Notes under the pieces: model-generated
Database searches by the model: none
What the model was told of the DNA's origin: nothing
What the model saw: the letters and a program-made list of their open reading frames with translations, nothing else
Part shown: piece by piece, positions 56,208 through 63,740 of the stretch
Layout of the letters: the number at the start of each line of letters is the position of its first letter
Position numbering within the stretch: the stretch's first letter is position 1
Made by a program: the position numbers and the translations under genes
Origin: Planococcus salinus
GTDB lineage: Bacteria > Bacillota > Bacilli > Bacillales_A > Planococcaceae
Direction: 5' to 3'
Assembly: GCF_003719725.1 (NCBI RefSeq)
Contig: NZ_RIAX01000004.1
Coordinates: forward strand, 248,001 to 312,000
DNA length: 64,000 bases

Positions 56208-56702
56208 TCAGCCGGAAGAAGCAGCTGCTGCCTTCTGATCCGCTTTCACACAGTCTATTGCCACAACCAGTGAAATGACGAAGTGTTCCATCTCCTCGTT
56301 CAGCACTTGGACGCGGTAGCTGTCCCCCCAGCTGAACCATTCCTTGCTCACAGTCCCAATCACTTCACCGTTTTGCAGGATCTCAAAATCCATATCCCAC
56401 AAGTTTCCCTGAACATCGATGCCTTCAGCCTCGATGGCATAGCGCTGCTTGAAAAACGTAAATTCTTTTTTGATGGTCACCGCTTTCTGTCCTTCCACTT
56501 CGACGAAAAACGTTGGCAAGAAGCTGAAGGTCTTTTTCGTAATGACGGTGATTTCGTGTCGCTCTGTATCCATAATCGAAAAGGTTTTAGGGATTTGCAA
56601 AAAGCTCCCTTCCACGAAATACACGTCTCGCTCCTGTTCATCCCGGACTGTAAACTTTTCACTCAAACTGAATACTTTTTGTTTGATGTATAATTGCCGC
56701 AT
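56208..56702 (-). CDS. LURP-one-related (YxjI family) protein
   Basis: A 164-residue beta-rich protein with no signal peptide. N-terminal QLYIKQKVFSLSEKFTVRDEQ and C-terminal SYRVQVLNEEMEHFVISLVVAIDCVKADQ are typical of the tubby-like LURP-one/YxjI family, of unknown role (scramblase-like fold). GGGGGGAA precedes ATG 56702. Ends in TGA (56208); between the stop and the terminator there are 120 bp of unexplained sequence. Confidence 0.88.
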   Translation of the reverse strand: MRQLYIKQKVFSLSEKFTVRDEQERDVYFVEGSFLQIPKTFSIMDTERHEITVITKKTFSFLPTFFVEVEGQKAVTIKKEFTFFKQRYAIEAEGIDVQGNLWDMDFEILQNGEVIGTVSKEWFSWGDSYRVQVLNEEMEHFVISLVVAIDCVKADQKAAAASSG

Positions 56703-56788
56703 TTGGGTTCCCCCCTTTTTATGGTCCCTGTTATATAGTTTCGGGAGAGAGATGATCATTTCCTTCATCTGCAGGGAGGAATTCCCTG

Positions 56789-56804
56789 TGTTCCACGTGA
56801 AACA
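56789..56804. promoter_or_regulatory. parS: parS site (ParB/Spo0J binding)
   Basis: TGTTCCACGTGAAACA, a 16/16 match to Bacillus parS, lies upstream of the LURP-one gene. It is the second perfect copy in the window, 45.5 kb from the first. Confidence 0.93.
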
Positions 56805-56981
56805 CCGCTAAGCTGATTTGTAAAAAAGGGAGACCGTGAACAGGCGAAACGAAAACTTTTTCCTGAGAATCTATTGCTACATCATTTGAGTCTGCCCCGT
56901 TGTTTATGAGAAAGCCCCCATCTCAGGCCACAGCCTTTTCCACTTTAGGTAGCTGGTTGAAGCATCAGCTGTCTCTTTCTC

Positions 56982-58169
56982 CTACTCCAATAACTCTTCC
57001 GGCAGCAGCTTAAACCCTTCAATAATCGTGTCTTCTTCCACCTCAATCAGGAGACAGCGTTTGCCGTTGTAATTGACCTCTTTGACGTACCGCAAATCCT
57101 GTGGACTGATCTTGATATCCGCAACTTTCGTGCTGATTTTGATCGATTTGGACTCGTAACTTGGCACAACATGGCTTGCTTTCATTTCGTAACTTCGGTC
57201 TTCCACGACTTGCTGGAATGCGCGTTCCACTTTGTCTGTGCTCAAATCTTTCACGCCGCTCGCCTTCAGCACACGTTCAACTTCCTTTGCATCCAATGTG
57301 GGTGTACTCTCTTCTTCGTCATCCTCTTCCGCCGCCAGCATGCTATTGATTTCATCATAGACATTGGCGAGTGTTCTCGAATTTACTTCTTCTCCGATCA
57401 CCGTTTTGACAATCTCCTCAAACACCGCTTTATCTTCCTCAGCCGTCATGATTTCATCCCCGTTCAACACATTTTCGATAAACTGGAAATCCGGTTTGTT
57501 CGCTTTGCTGGCAGCGTAAAGGATGTGGTGGATGTCTGCGGCGTTGTCCTTAAAACTCGGGAACAGGAAGCCGCCAATCGGGGAAGTGAGTTTGATGACC
57601 GGATCCATCACAACATTCGACTTAAACTCTTTCTCGACAAAATCAAACACCAGCGAACTTTTCGGCAGCTCGGTCTGATTCATGCTGCACAGGATAAAAG
57701 GCGTTGTAAACACTTCGTCGCGCATATCGATTTCCGTTTCATCCGGCTGCCGCTTCGTCGTTTTAAAGTAATTTCCACGAATAAACGTGACTACCATATC
57801 CTTTTCATATTGGGTGTCCTGAACCATTTTCAAAGCGATTTCCTGCATATTCGATTTCCACTCCGCTTCATCCTCTGTCTCGAGGCCTTCGTACAGGAGA
57901 TGCTGCGTGTGGTCCGTCTGCCCTTCTTCCTGCGGCTGGAACTTCACGTCAAACAACTTTTGATCGAGCTTCCCGCCCAACACCTTCTTAAAATTGGCAA
58001 GGAACAGCTCCTGCTGCTCGCGGTCCAGCAAGGAAAAGGAGCGGCTCTCTTCGTGAAAGATCTCACTGCTTTCCTTTTGGATATATACATTATAAATTTC
58101 AGCGATTTTCAATAAATCCGTATCCAGCTTAAACCGTTTGCGGATATCGGCTATGTCTTTCTTCTTCAT
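56982..58169 (-). CDS. DUF4317 family protein
   Basis: A 395-residue soluble acidic protein starting MKKKDIADIRKRFKLDTDLLKIAEIYNVYIQKESSE, the hallmark of DUF4317. It has an acidic linker (AAEEDDEEES near 290) and no membrane segment. Function unknown. The start ATG 58169 opens the conserved MKKKDIADIRKR; a TTG four codons earlier overlaps the ribosome site. Confidence 0.9.
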   Translation of the reverse strand: MKKKDIADIRKRFKLDTDLLKIAEIYNVYIQKESSEIFHEESRSFSLLDREQQELFLANFKKVLGGKLDQKLFDVKFQPQEEGQTDHTQHLLYEGLETEDEAEWKSNMQEIALKMVQDTQYEKDMVVTFIRGNYFKTTKRQPDETEIDMRDEVFTTPFILCSMNQTELPKSSLVFDFVEKEFKSNVVMDPVIKLTSPIGGFLFPSFKDNAADIHHILYAASKANKPDFQFIENVLNGDEIMTAEEDKAVFEEIVKTVIGEEVNSRTLANVYDEINSMLAAEEDDEEESTPTLDAKEVERVLKASGVKDLSTDKVERAFQQVVEDRSYEMKASHVVPSYESKSIKISTKVADIKISPQDLRYVKEVNYNGKRCLLIEVEEDTIIEGFKLLPEELLE

Positions 58170-58203
58170 TTCTAATTCCAACTCCCTGGCTAATAAAATC
58201 CGT

Positions 58204-58252
58204 ATTGCATGTAAAAAAGAGCATCCAAAGCTAGGTCAGCTTTTGGTGCTCT
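58204..58252 (-). terminator. Hairpin terminator upstream of DUF4317
   Basis: AAGAGCATCCAAAGCT and AGCTTTTGGTGCTCTT with a T-run on the minus strand. It probably ends transcription from the deaminase gene. Confidence 0.7.
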
Positions 58253-58328
58253 TACATTATAACAACTATTAAGGTGAATAAAGGTGCGTCCCTGAATTGA
58301 ACTAATAATCTTTAATAGCCGATATTCC

Positions 58329-58377
58329 GCAAAACAGCTTGCTTTCCGGGAGCTCACGGAGTCTGCGCTGTTTTGCT
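58329..58377. repeat. Inverted repeat GCAAAACAGC...GCTGTTTTGC
   Basis: Perfect 10-bp arms enclose CTTGCTTTCCGGGAGCTCACGGAGTC-like sequence in a gene-free stretch (58253-58451). It resembles small intergenic foldback elements common in Bacillales; no second copy is seen here. Confidence 0.45.
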
Positions 58378-58451
58378 CCATATCTCTGGAATTTTCTCTC
58401 AGCCTCGGCGTATATCATTAAAAAGCTTATAGTGCGAGCCATTATCATTTC

Positions 58452-58934
58452 TTACCGTTTCGTCTCATGCGACCGCCGATGAAGTTGGTGAACCAATTCC
58501 GCCAGTTCCGGAACAGGACCATCAACTTCTGTATCCTTAATCACATCTTCAATGGCCAATTTCCGGACACGGGACGGCGCAGCTCCCATTTCATTTAACC
58601 ACCCGGCCAATTGTTCAGACGAACTTGCGTATACAATTCTTCCCAATCCGACCAACCCATGAGCCGCTGCACACATCGGGCAATGCTCTCCCGACGTATA
58701 AACTGTCGCCCTCTTTCTTTCTTCTGGAGACAGATTATTTGCCGCCCACCTGGCAATCGCAAACTCAGGGTGCTGTGTACGGTCGCCTCCGGCCACGTGG
58801 TTATGGTCTTCAAAAAGAACTTCTCCAGTGGCTGAAACAAGTACAGACCCAAACGGCTCGTCGCCTTTCTCTAAAGCCGTTTCCGCCAGTTCCACACAGC
58901 GCCGCAAATGCTTCAAGTCGGTTTCGGTGATCAT
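58452..58934 (-). CDS. Cytidine/deoxycytidylate deaminase family nucleoside deaminase
   Basis: A 160-residue zinc deaminase. The zinc site is HPEFA (usual HAE) and SGEHCPMCAAAHGLVGL (PCxxC equivalent). It resembles guanine/tRNA-type deaminases but the Pro in HPE and the His before CPMC are less usual. It deaminates a base or nucleoside. Start ATG 58934 follows AAAGGGGG. The GNAT gene upstream may share its transcript. Confidence 0.88.
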   Translation of the reverse strand: MITETDLKHLRRCVELAETALEKGDEPFGSVLVSATGEVLFEDHNHVAGGDRTQHPEFAIARWAANNLSPEERKRATVYTSGEHCPMCAAAHGLVGLGRIVYASSSEQLAGWLNEMGAAPSRVRKLAIEDVIKDTEVDGPVPELAELVHQLHRRSHETKR

Positions 58935-58964
58935 ATTTTTGCCCCCTTTGTGTGCTTTGCATTC

Positions 58965-59399
58965 CTAATAAGTTAGTTTATACACAACTTCTCCATCTAT
59001 TATCCGCCCATCCGCTTCGAATTTCAGCTTTTCATATAACTGCTTGGCAAGGACATTTTCTGGCTCGAAGCTTAAATAAATCATTTGATGTTCTTTATCT
59101 TGTTTAATGCGATCAATCAACTTCTCCATGGCCGCTTTTCCATACCCTTTAGACTGGTATTTCGAGTCAATCATCAAACGGTAAATCCAATACTCTTTAT
59201 CATCGAAATCGAGACAATACATCGTAAATCCTACTAACACATTATCATTATAGATGGCTAAGCAAACACATTCCGGAAAGGCTTTAGCCTGTGCAAGCGA
59301 GAACACATTCGGCGCCACAAAGCACTTTTGTTCATCCGCCACACGTAAATCAATAACATCAAAAAAATTGTGCCGGTCTATTTCTCTGAATTCAATCAT
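58965..59399 (-). CDS. GNAT family acetyltransferase (BltD/spermine-like)
   Basis: A 144-residue single GNAT domain: VGFTMYCLDFDDKEYWIYRLMIDSKYQSKGYGKAAMEKLI (the QxxGxG acetyl-CoA loop) and QLYEKLKFEADG. Similar in layout to spermine/spermidine acetyltransferase BltD, but substrate is inferred. AGGGGGAA precedes ATG. Confidence 0.88.
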   Translation of the reverse strand: MIEFREIDRHNFFDVIDLRVADEQKCFVAPNVFSLAQAKAFPECVCLAIYNDNVLVGFTMYCLDFDDKEYWIYRLMIDSKYQSKGYGKAAMEKLIDRIKQDKEHQMIYLSFEPENVLAKQLYEKLKFEADGRIIDGEVVYKLTY

Positions 59400-59506
59400 G
59401 TAATTTCCCCCTGAAGTGATTTTCCCCTTCTTTTAGTTCGATGGGCTTGAAGGGAAATCCTTCTGAAAAGGAATCCATTAATTCGTGATAAAATCCTTCT
59501 AATAAA

Positions 59507-59550
59507 CAAGAAAACCCTAAAGCGTTGGGTCCACGATGCTTAGAGTTCTC
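59507..59550 (-). terminator. Displaced original rlmH terminator
   Basis: On the minus strand AACTCTAAGC and GCTTTAGGGTT flank a 14-nt loop and are followed by TTTTC. It lies just outside the distal att repeat, where the end of rlmH would have been before insertion of the island. Confidence 0.6.
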
Positions 59551-59562
59551 TTTATCAGCCTT

Positions 59563-59582
59563 ATTTACTTATGATACGGTTC
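59563..59582. repeat. Distal attachment repeat of the rlmH island
   Basis: ATTTACTTATGATACGGTTC, identical over 20 bp to the last codons of rlmH. Similarity extends three more bases to the left after one mismatch. Confidence 0.85.
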
Positions 59583-59633
59583 TCCGTACTGTATCTAAAT
59601 GAGATTTTCAAATAAATTTATTTACAAAATAAT

Positions 59634-59690
59634 AAACTGAACTCCAAAGCAGGCATTATTAAAGGTGTCCGCCATTCGAGGTTCAGTTTA
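59634..59690 (-). terminator. Inverted repeat after the island gene
   Basis: TAAACTGAAC (59634-59643) and GTTCAGTTTA (59681-59690) form a perfect 10-bp stem past the stop of the island gene. Confidence 0.45.
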
Positions 59691-59737
59691 ATTACTTAGC
59701 TTGGAATTAGTTTATCGAGCTCTTTTGCAGAATAATA

Positions 59738-61927
59738 TTAAAAGTTTTTTAAGGAATCCTCTACTTCTGTAAAGCATATATGCAAAGTTCTGTAATCACT
59801 TTCGCTTATTTCAGAAGCGTGCGCATCTACTTCTCGAAATTTATTTATTGTGTTCATTGCAGACATAAAGATGCCCTTATCCATTGTAAAAACATTTGAA
59901 AATGCAGGATATTCGCCAAAAATTACGTTTTTTAGTTCTGAGAAAAACAAACAATCAATTAATTCTTTTCCTTCTCTTCTTTTTAATATAGAATCTAAGC
60001 TTGTATTTACATACTTCTCTATAATTTGTGGAGATTTATCTCGCCCGTACTTTAAAGTTAATACTTGTCTCGTAAGAATTCTTAATTTCTTTTCTATTTG
60101 ATTTCTTCTACTAGATATAATCTCTCTAGACATCTCCGAATTGTTTGGAATTTTTTCATATCTATAACTTTCTTTCATATAATTAGTAATGGCATCAATT
60201 TCTATATAATAATTGTTTTTAATACTCTGTGTAATAACGCCATATCCAAGCAAGTGGATAATACTTAACTTATCCTCATTTATTTTTTCTAAATAACTAT
60301 CTTTATTATCTAAAGCAATGTCTTTCAAGATTTCAAACTCTAGTATATACCATCTCTCTAGCACAAATAGAATGGATCTTATATAAGAGATCAGTTTAGA
60401 ATCAATTTCTTCTTTATAGTCATCATAATCTCTACCAGTAATTCTATACGGTCGTTCTTTAAAATGGGTATTAAGCATACTGCATACATTTCGAATTAAA
60501 AATGGATGCCCTCCATAATTTATATGTAGTTTGTGGTAAACTGCTTCATCAAAAGATAGTCCCATATATGCTCCGATTTCACTGACCATATTTCTTACAT
60601 CCTCTAAAGTAAACAAGCTTAAATAAGTAACACTGATATTACTAAATATAGGATTATCCAATCCATTTATTGATACTTGCTCTGTTATCTTTGGATTTAC
60701 TCCAGCAATAACAAAAGAACAAAGGTTTTTTTCGGTTTGTATAATCGATCTAATAGTTTGCCAAAAAGATAAATAATCTTCTCCGCTTTTCCATTTCTCA
60801 TTATTAGAAAGTTCATAAGTTATATGTTCAATTTCGTCAAAGATAAATAAAATCCTTTTACCCGTTAGCTTATTTATATCTCTAATTTTTTGTAAAAACT
60901 TGTCTGCAGCGTTTTTTTCATTAAATTCATTCATACTAGAATCATAATCAAGACCATACTCTTTACATACTTTAGAGACCATGTTTTCTAATAATTCAAA
61001 CCACCTTAAATTATAAACACCAGGACTTTGACAATCAATATAAATACTCATTCCAGATCTGGTATCAACCAGTCTCTGTAAAGCATATAAAACAGAAGTT
61101 TTTCCTGTTTTTCTTAAACCAAATAAACCTGTTTGTTCACCAATACTATATTTATCGAAAAAGTTATGAACAATATTAGACCTTCCATAAAAATAGTTAT
61201 CTGAATTTAAAGGGGACTCCATTGCAAATAAGTCACGTTGATAAAAATATTCTCTTAAACGGCTTTGGAATAGCTTCTCGTTGAATTGTCCATTGATAAT
61301 TTCATCATATGAAAAAGGCACAATAATTCTAGATTCATGATTGCTAGCATTATTCCTTTTAATTTTTTGCTTAATCTCATTATCTTTACTAATCAAAATT
61401 ATTACTACTGGATCTAACCTATTAGAGTAATCCATAAACAATTTATCTACATAATCCATTGCTCTATCGTCATAATTTGGAAAAGTGGAAAATAGCATTA
61501 AAACTTCATTGAACATGTTAAAACTTTCTTTATAAGTATTAGATGGTTTTAGGAAGTTGAAATAATAGGTAGCTCTTTTAAACTTCTCTTCCCTTGAAAA
61601 AGTTAGTTCTAAAAAACTTGAAAACTTATTAGAGATAATAACTTCCTCTTCTGTACCTTTATAATTTATATTATGCTTAACTTTTTTCACATTTTCTTCC
61701 TCGTAATTTTTTAATTCATCAGCATTAAGTGACTTAAGAATTTCACTTGCTCTTAATCCTTTATCTGTTTTTATTGCTGTAAACACAACTGGATCATTAG
61801 TACTTAGATTATAACTACTGCTACTAGCTAAAATATCGTCTTTATGAAAAAAATAATCTTTATTGTCTTCTCCATTAATAAAGCCAAAAGCTTTTTTAGT
61901 ATTATAAAAAGTAACATAACCTTGCAT
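59738..61927 (-). CDS. Cold-shock-domain STAND-type ATPase, candidate defence protein
   Basis: A 729-residue protein of visibly lower G+C than its neighbours. Residues 1-60 form a cold shock domain (KKAFGFIN and DYFFHKDDI are the RNP motifs). Residues 90-235 are an unrecognised helical/alpha-beta part with VVIILISKDNE. From about 246 a STAND/Orc-like NTPase follows: FYGR, Walker A GLRKTGKT (270-277), Walker B LFIFDEIEH (360-368) and a VAGVNP sensor region. A long helical C-terminal part completes it. ATG 61927 follows AAGGGGTG. It is the only gene of the island; nucleic-acid sensing coupled to an ATPase switch suggests phage defence, by inference. Confidence 0.85.
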   Translation of the reverse strand: MQGYVTFYNTKKAFGFINGEDNKDYFFHKDDILASSSSYNLSTNDPVVFTAIKTDKGLRASEILKSLNADELKNYEEENVKKVKHNINYKGTEEEVIISNKFSSFLELTFSREEKFKRATYYFNFLKPSNTYKESFNMFNEVLMLFSTFPNYDDRAMDYVDKLFMDYSNRLDPVVIILISKDNEIKQKIKRNNASNHESRIIVPFSYDEIINGQFNEKLFQSRLREYFYQRDLFAMESPLNSDNYFYGRSNIVHNFFDKYSIGEQTGLFGLRKTGKTSVLYALQRLVDTRSGMSIYIDCQSPGVYNLRWFELLENMVSKVCKEYGLDYDSSMNEFNEKNAADKFLQKIRDINKLTGKRILFIFDEIEHITYELSNNEKWKSGEDYLSFWQTIRSIIQTEKNLCSFVIAGVNPKITEQVSINGLDNPIFSNISVTYLSLFTLEDVRNMVSEIGAYMGLSFDEAVYHKLHINYGGHPFLIRNVCSMLNTHFKERPYRITGRDYDDYKEEIDSKLISYIRSILFVLERWYILEFEILKDIALDNKDSYLEKINEDKLSIIHLLGYGVITQSIKNNYYIEIDAITNYMKESYRYEKIPNNSEMSREIISSRRNQIEKKLRILTRQVLTLKYGRDKSPQIIEKYVNTSLDSILKRREGKELIDCLFFSELKNVIFGEYPAFSNVFTMDKGIFMSAMNTINKFREVDAHASEISESDYRTLHICFTEVEDSLKNF

Positions 61928-62069
61928 TCTAAACCAACACCCCTTAGGTTTATATTTCAATCATATTGTAACATTCATTTCGTCACGAATTCTCAAAAAA
62001 GTTTATAGCTATATTATGTGAAATCAAAATTAGAAATAAAATATCTAATACAATATTTGTTTAAACCTC

Positions 62070-62089
62070 ATTTACTTATGATACGGTTC
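62070..62089. repeat. Proximal attachment repeat, inside the end of rlmH
   Basis: The same 20-bp sequence, on the coding strand spelling GAACCGTATCATAAGTAAAT (codons E-P-Y-H-K-stop). Compare the staphylococcal SCC core with its central TATCA. Confidence 0.85.
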
Positions 62090-62551
62090 ATTTTTCATAA
62101 TCCTGAACGCCCGATACACCTGCTCCACCAAAATCAGCTTCATCAACTGGTGGGGAAACGTCATCTTCGAAAACGACAGTTTTTCATCCGCCCGCTTCAA
62201 CACCTCATCATGCAAGCCGAGCGAACCGCCGATGACGAAGACGACTTTGCTGCGGCCATAGGTCATCAAGGACTCCATGTCTTTTGCCAGCTGCTCTGAG
62301 GTCTTCATTTTCCCGTCGATGGCAAGCGCAATCACGTAAGCCTCGGGGGGAATTTTCGCCAGGATGCGATCGCCTTCTTTCTTTTTGACAATTTCCATAT
62401 CCGCCTCGCTCAATTGCTCGGGCGCTTTTTCATCCGCTACTTCCACTTCGCTGATTTTCGCGTAACTTCCCAGCCGTTTCTTGTACTCTTCAATGCCGGA
62501 TTTCAAATATTTTTCTTTCAGTTTTCCAACACTGATAATTGAGATATTCAC
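62072..62551 (-). CDS. rlmH: 23S rRNA pseudouridine-1915 N3-methyltransferase RlmH
   Basis: A 159-residue SPOUT methyltransferase: [50 protein letters not shown] and C-terminal [21 protein letters not shown]. It methylates pseudouridine 1915 of 23S rRNA. Start is GTG 62551 after AAAGGGGG. The stop lies in the att repeat, so the coding sequence is intact. Confidence 0.97.
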   Translation of the reverse strand: MNISIISVGKLKEKYLKSGIEEYKKRLGSYAKISEVEVADEKAPEQLSEADMEIVKKKEGDRILAKIPPEAYVIALAIDGKMKTSEQLAKDMESLMTYGRSKVVFVIGGSLGLHDEVLKRADEKLSFSKMTFPHQLMKLILVEQVYRAFRIMKNEPYHK

Positions 62552-62599
62552 AACTTATCCCCCTTTACGTTAAATTTACAAACAAGTTACACACAGACG

Positions 62600-62968
62600 T
62601 TATGCACATATCCACATGCTTTTCTATATCTTGTGCCCGTTCATTCGTTCGCCACAAGATACGTTGCAGCTTCTTCACAGTAAGCGCATTTTGTGGATAA
62701 CTTTTTCTCGTCGGACAATTCTGTAAGAATCGGGTAGCTTTCCGTTTCTGCCACATACATGTCCAATGCGTGTTCCACGTGGGTTTGACAGCATTTAATT
62801 ATCATTTTTTTCATCCCTTTCGATTTCCGAATATTCCACAAAGTTATGCACAATTCATTGCTCTTTATCCACAACTCATTTTAACAGAACAAATTCACTG
62901 CGGATAGCCGAGTTTCTTTACTTCTCCCCGCTGTGAATAAAATAAAACAATCTGAAAAGTTATCCACA
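62600..62968. promoter_or_regulatory. DnaA-box cluster around the CxxH/CxxC gene
   Basis: Perfect TTATCCACA at 62692-62700 (minus), 62865-62873 (plus) and 62960-62968 (plus). Variant TTATGCACA at 62600-62608 and 62844-62852 and ATATCCACA at 62608-62616. Six boxes in 370 bp near the replication origin side of the window. Confidence 0.75.
62641..62805 (-). CDS. CxxH/CxxC protein
   Basis: A 54-residue protein with C-Q-T-H near the N-terminus (IKCCQTHVEHALDMYV) and C-A-Y-C near the C-terminus, a probable zinc site. Small proteins of this name are found next to rlmH in Bacillales; function unknown. ATG 62805 is well spaced from AAAGGG. Confidence 0.9.
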   Translation of the reverse strand: MIIKCCQTHVEHALDMYVAETESYPILTELSDEKKLSTKCAYCEEAATYLVANE

Positions 62969-63057
62969 CAAAAAATAATGTGCGGAGAAGTAGAAAAGAC
63001 TCATTTTTCACAAACGAGACACTGTTTTGCGGTGAATCCAATCGCCGCCTTTCCCAG

Positions 63058-63087
63058 ATAAAAACCTGCACTTCAATAAAGTGCAGA
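63058..63087 (-). terminator. Terminator of the DinB-like gene
   Basis: CTGCACTT and AAGTGCAG, T-run on the minus strand. Confidence 0.8.
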
Positions 63088-63101
63088 TTCACTTTTCCTA
63101 T

Positions 63102-63605
63102 TCAAATTTCCGGTGGTTTCGTGCCCATGACCGACCAGTCTTCCTTCGACGGCCCGTATACACCTGGCACCTTCAGCCCTGCCTGTCGCATCAGCACCGT
63201 CATCTGGCCTCTGTGATGAATCTGATGCGCCACAAGCAAATACAGAATATCCTTCACTTTCCACACTCGGCCGTATAGATCGCGTTCTTCTGTTAACGTT
63301 CTGTCTGTCCACTGCTCGCGCATCGCTTCCACTATCGCCTGACTGGATTTCCGGTAACCTTCCGAAATGGCTGAAGCAGAGTCAGGCATCGGTGCATCTT
63401 TTTTCACGGCATTCAGTTCCAACCCAGCACTTCCCATCATCTCATCAAAAGTCGTGGTCAAATGCCAGGCGAGACGACCAAGTGTCCTGTGGTCTGAGGT
63501 CACTTGCTGACCCAGGGATTCATCCGTCAATGCGTCAAACACTTTCCGGGTCTTATCCGTTTCCGGCTGCCAAAGAGCAAAAAACTCATCCATTGTTGAA
63601 AACAT
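63102..63605 (-). CDS. DinB family protein
   Basis: A 167-residue four-helix DinB/YfiT-type protein. Metal ligands: His in RLAWHLTTTFDEM and two His in LLVAHQIHHRGQM. Members are metal-dependent thiol transferases or hydrolases; the exact reaction is unknown. ATG 63605 follows TGGAGGGA. Confidence 0.9.
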   Translation of the reverse strand: MFSTMDEFFALWQPETDKTRKVFDALTDESLGQQVTSDHRTLGRLAWHLTTTFDEMMGSAGLELNAVKKDAPMPDSASAISEGYRKSSQAIVEAMREQWTDRTLTEERDLYGRVWKVKDILYLLVAHQIHHRGQMTVLMRQAGLKVPGVYGPSKEDWSVMGTKPPEI

Positions 63606-63700
63606 ACGATCCCTCCATTTTGATAGCTGCATCAGTTGAATCGAAGCTATTCCTTCCTTGATACAATTCGGGAAGTCCATCACTTCTCCTGCTCCAAAAG

Positions 63701-63733
63701 AAAAGACCTGAACATCTATCGTCCAGGCCTTTT
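63701..63733 (-). terminator. Terminator of the HtrA-like gene
   Basis: AAAAGGCCTGGAC and GTTCAGGTCTTTT on the minus strand. Confidence 0.88.
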
Positions 63734-63740
63734 CACATTT

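Larger units (their letters stand above)
59563..62089. mobile_element. SCC-like island at the 3' end of rlmH
   Basis: The A+T-rich segment is bounded by 20-bp direct repeats, one of which forms the last codons of rlmH. It holds one gene and no recombinase. Staphylococcal SCC elements use exactly this site through Ccr serine recombinases. Here the element is about 2.5 kb and would need a recombinase in trans. Confidence 0.72.

Noticed and set aside
56095-56230. Cys-rich reading frame after the LURP-one gene (GCGKCRCEF...), or Sec read-through of its TGA
   Set aside because: No start codon outside the LURP-one gene. The family normally ends where the TGA is. The CACAGC/GCTGTG hairpin after it is too close to the TGA for a SECIS.
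58253-58451. CRISPR-like or tRNA-like foldback
   Set aside because: A single inverted repeat, no spacers, no cloverleaf.
62771-62786. parS-like TGTTCCACGTGGGTTT
   Set aside because: Only the first 11 bases match; the sequence codes for the conserved THVEH of the CxxH/CxxC protein.
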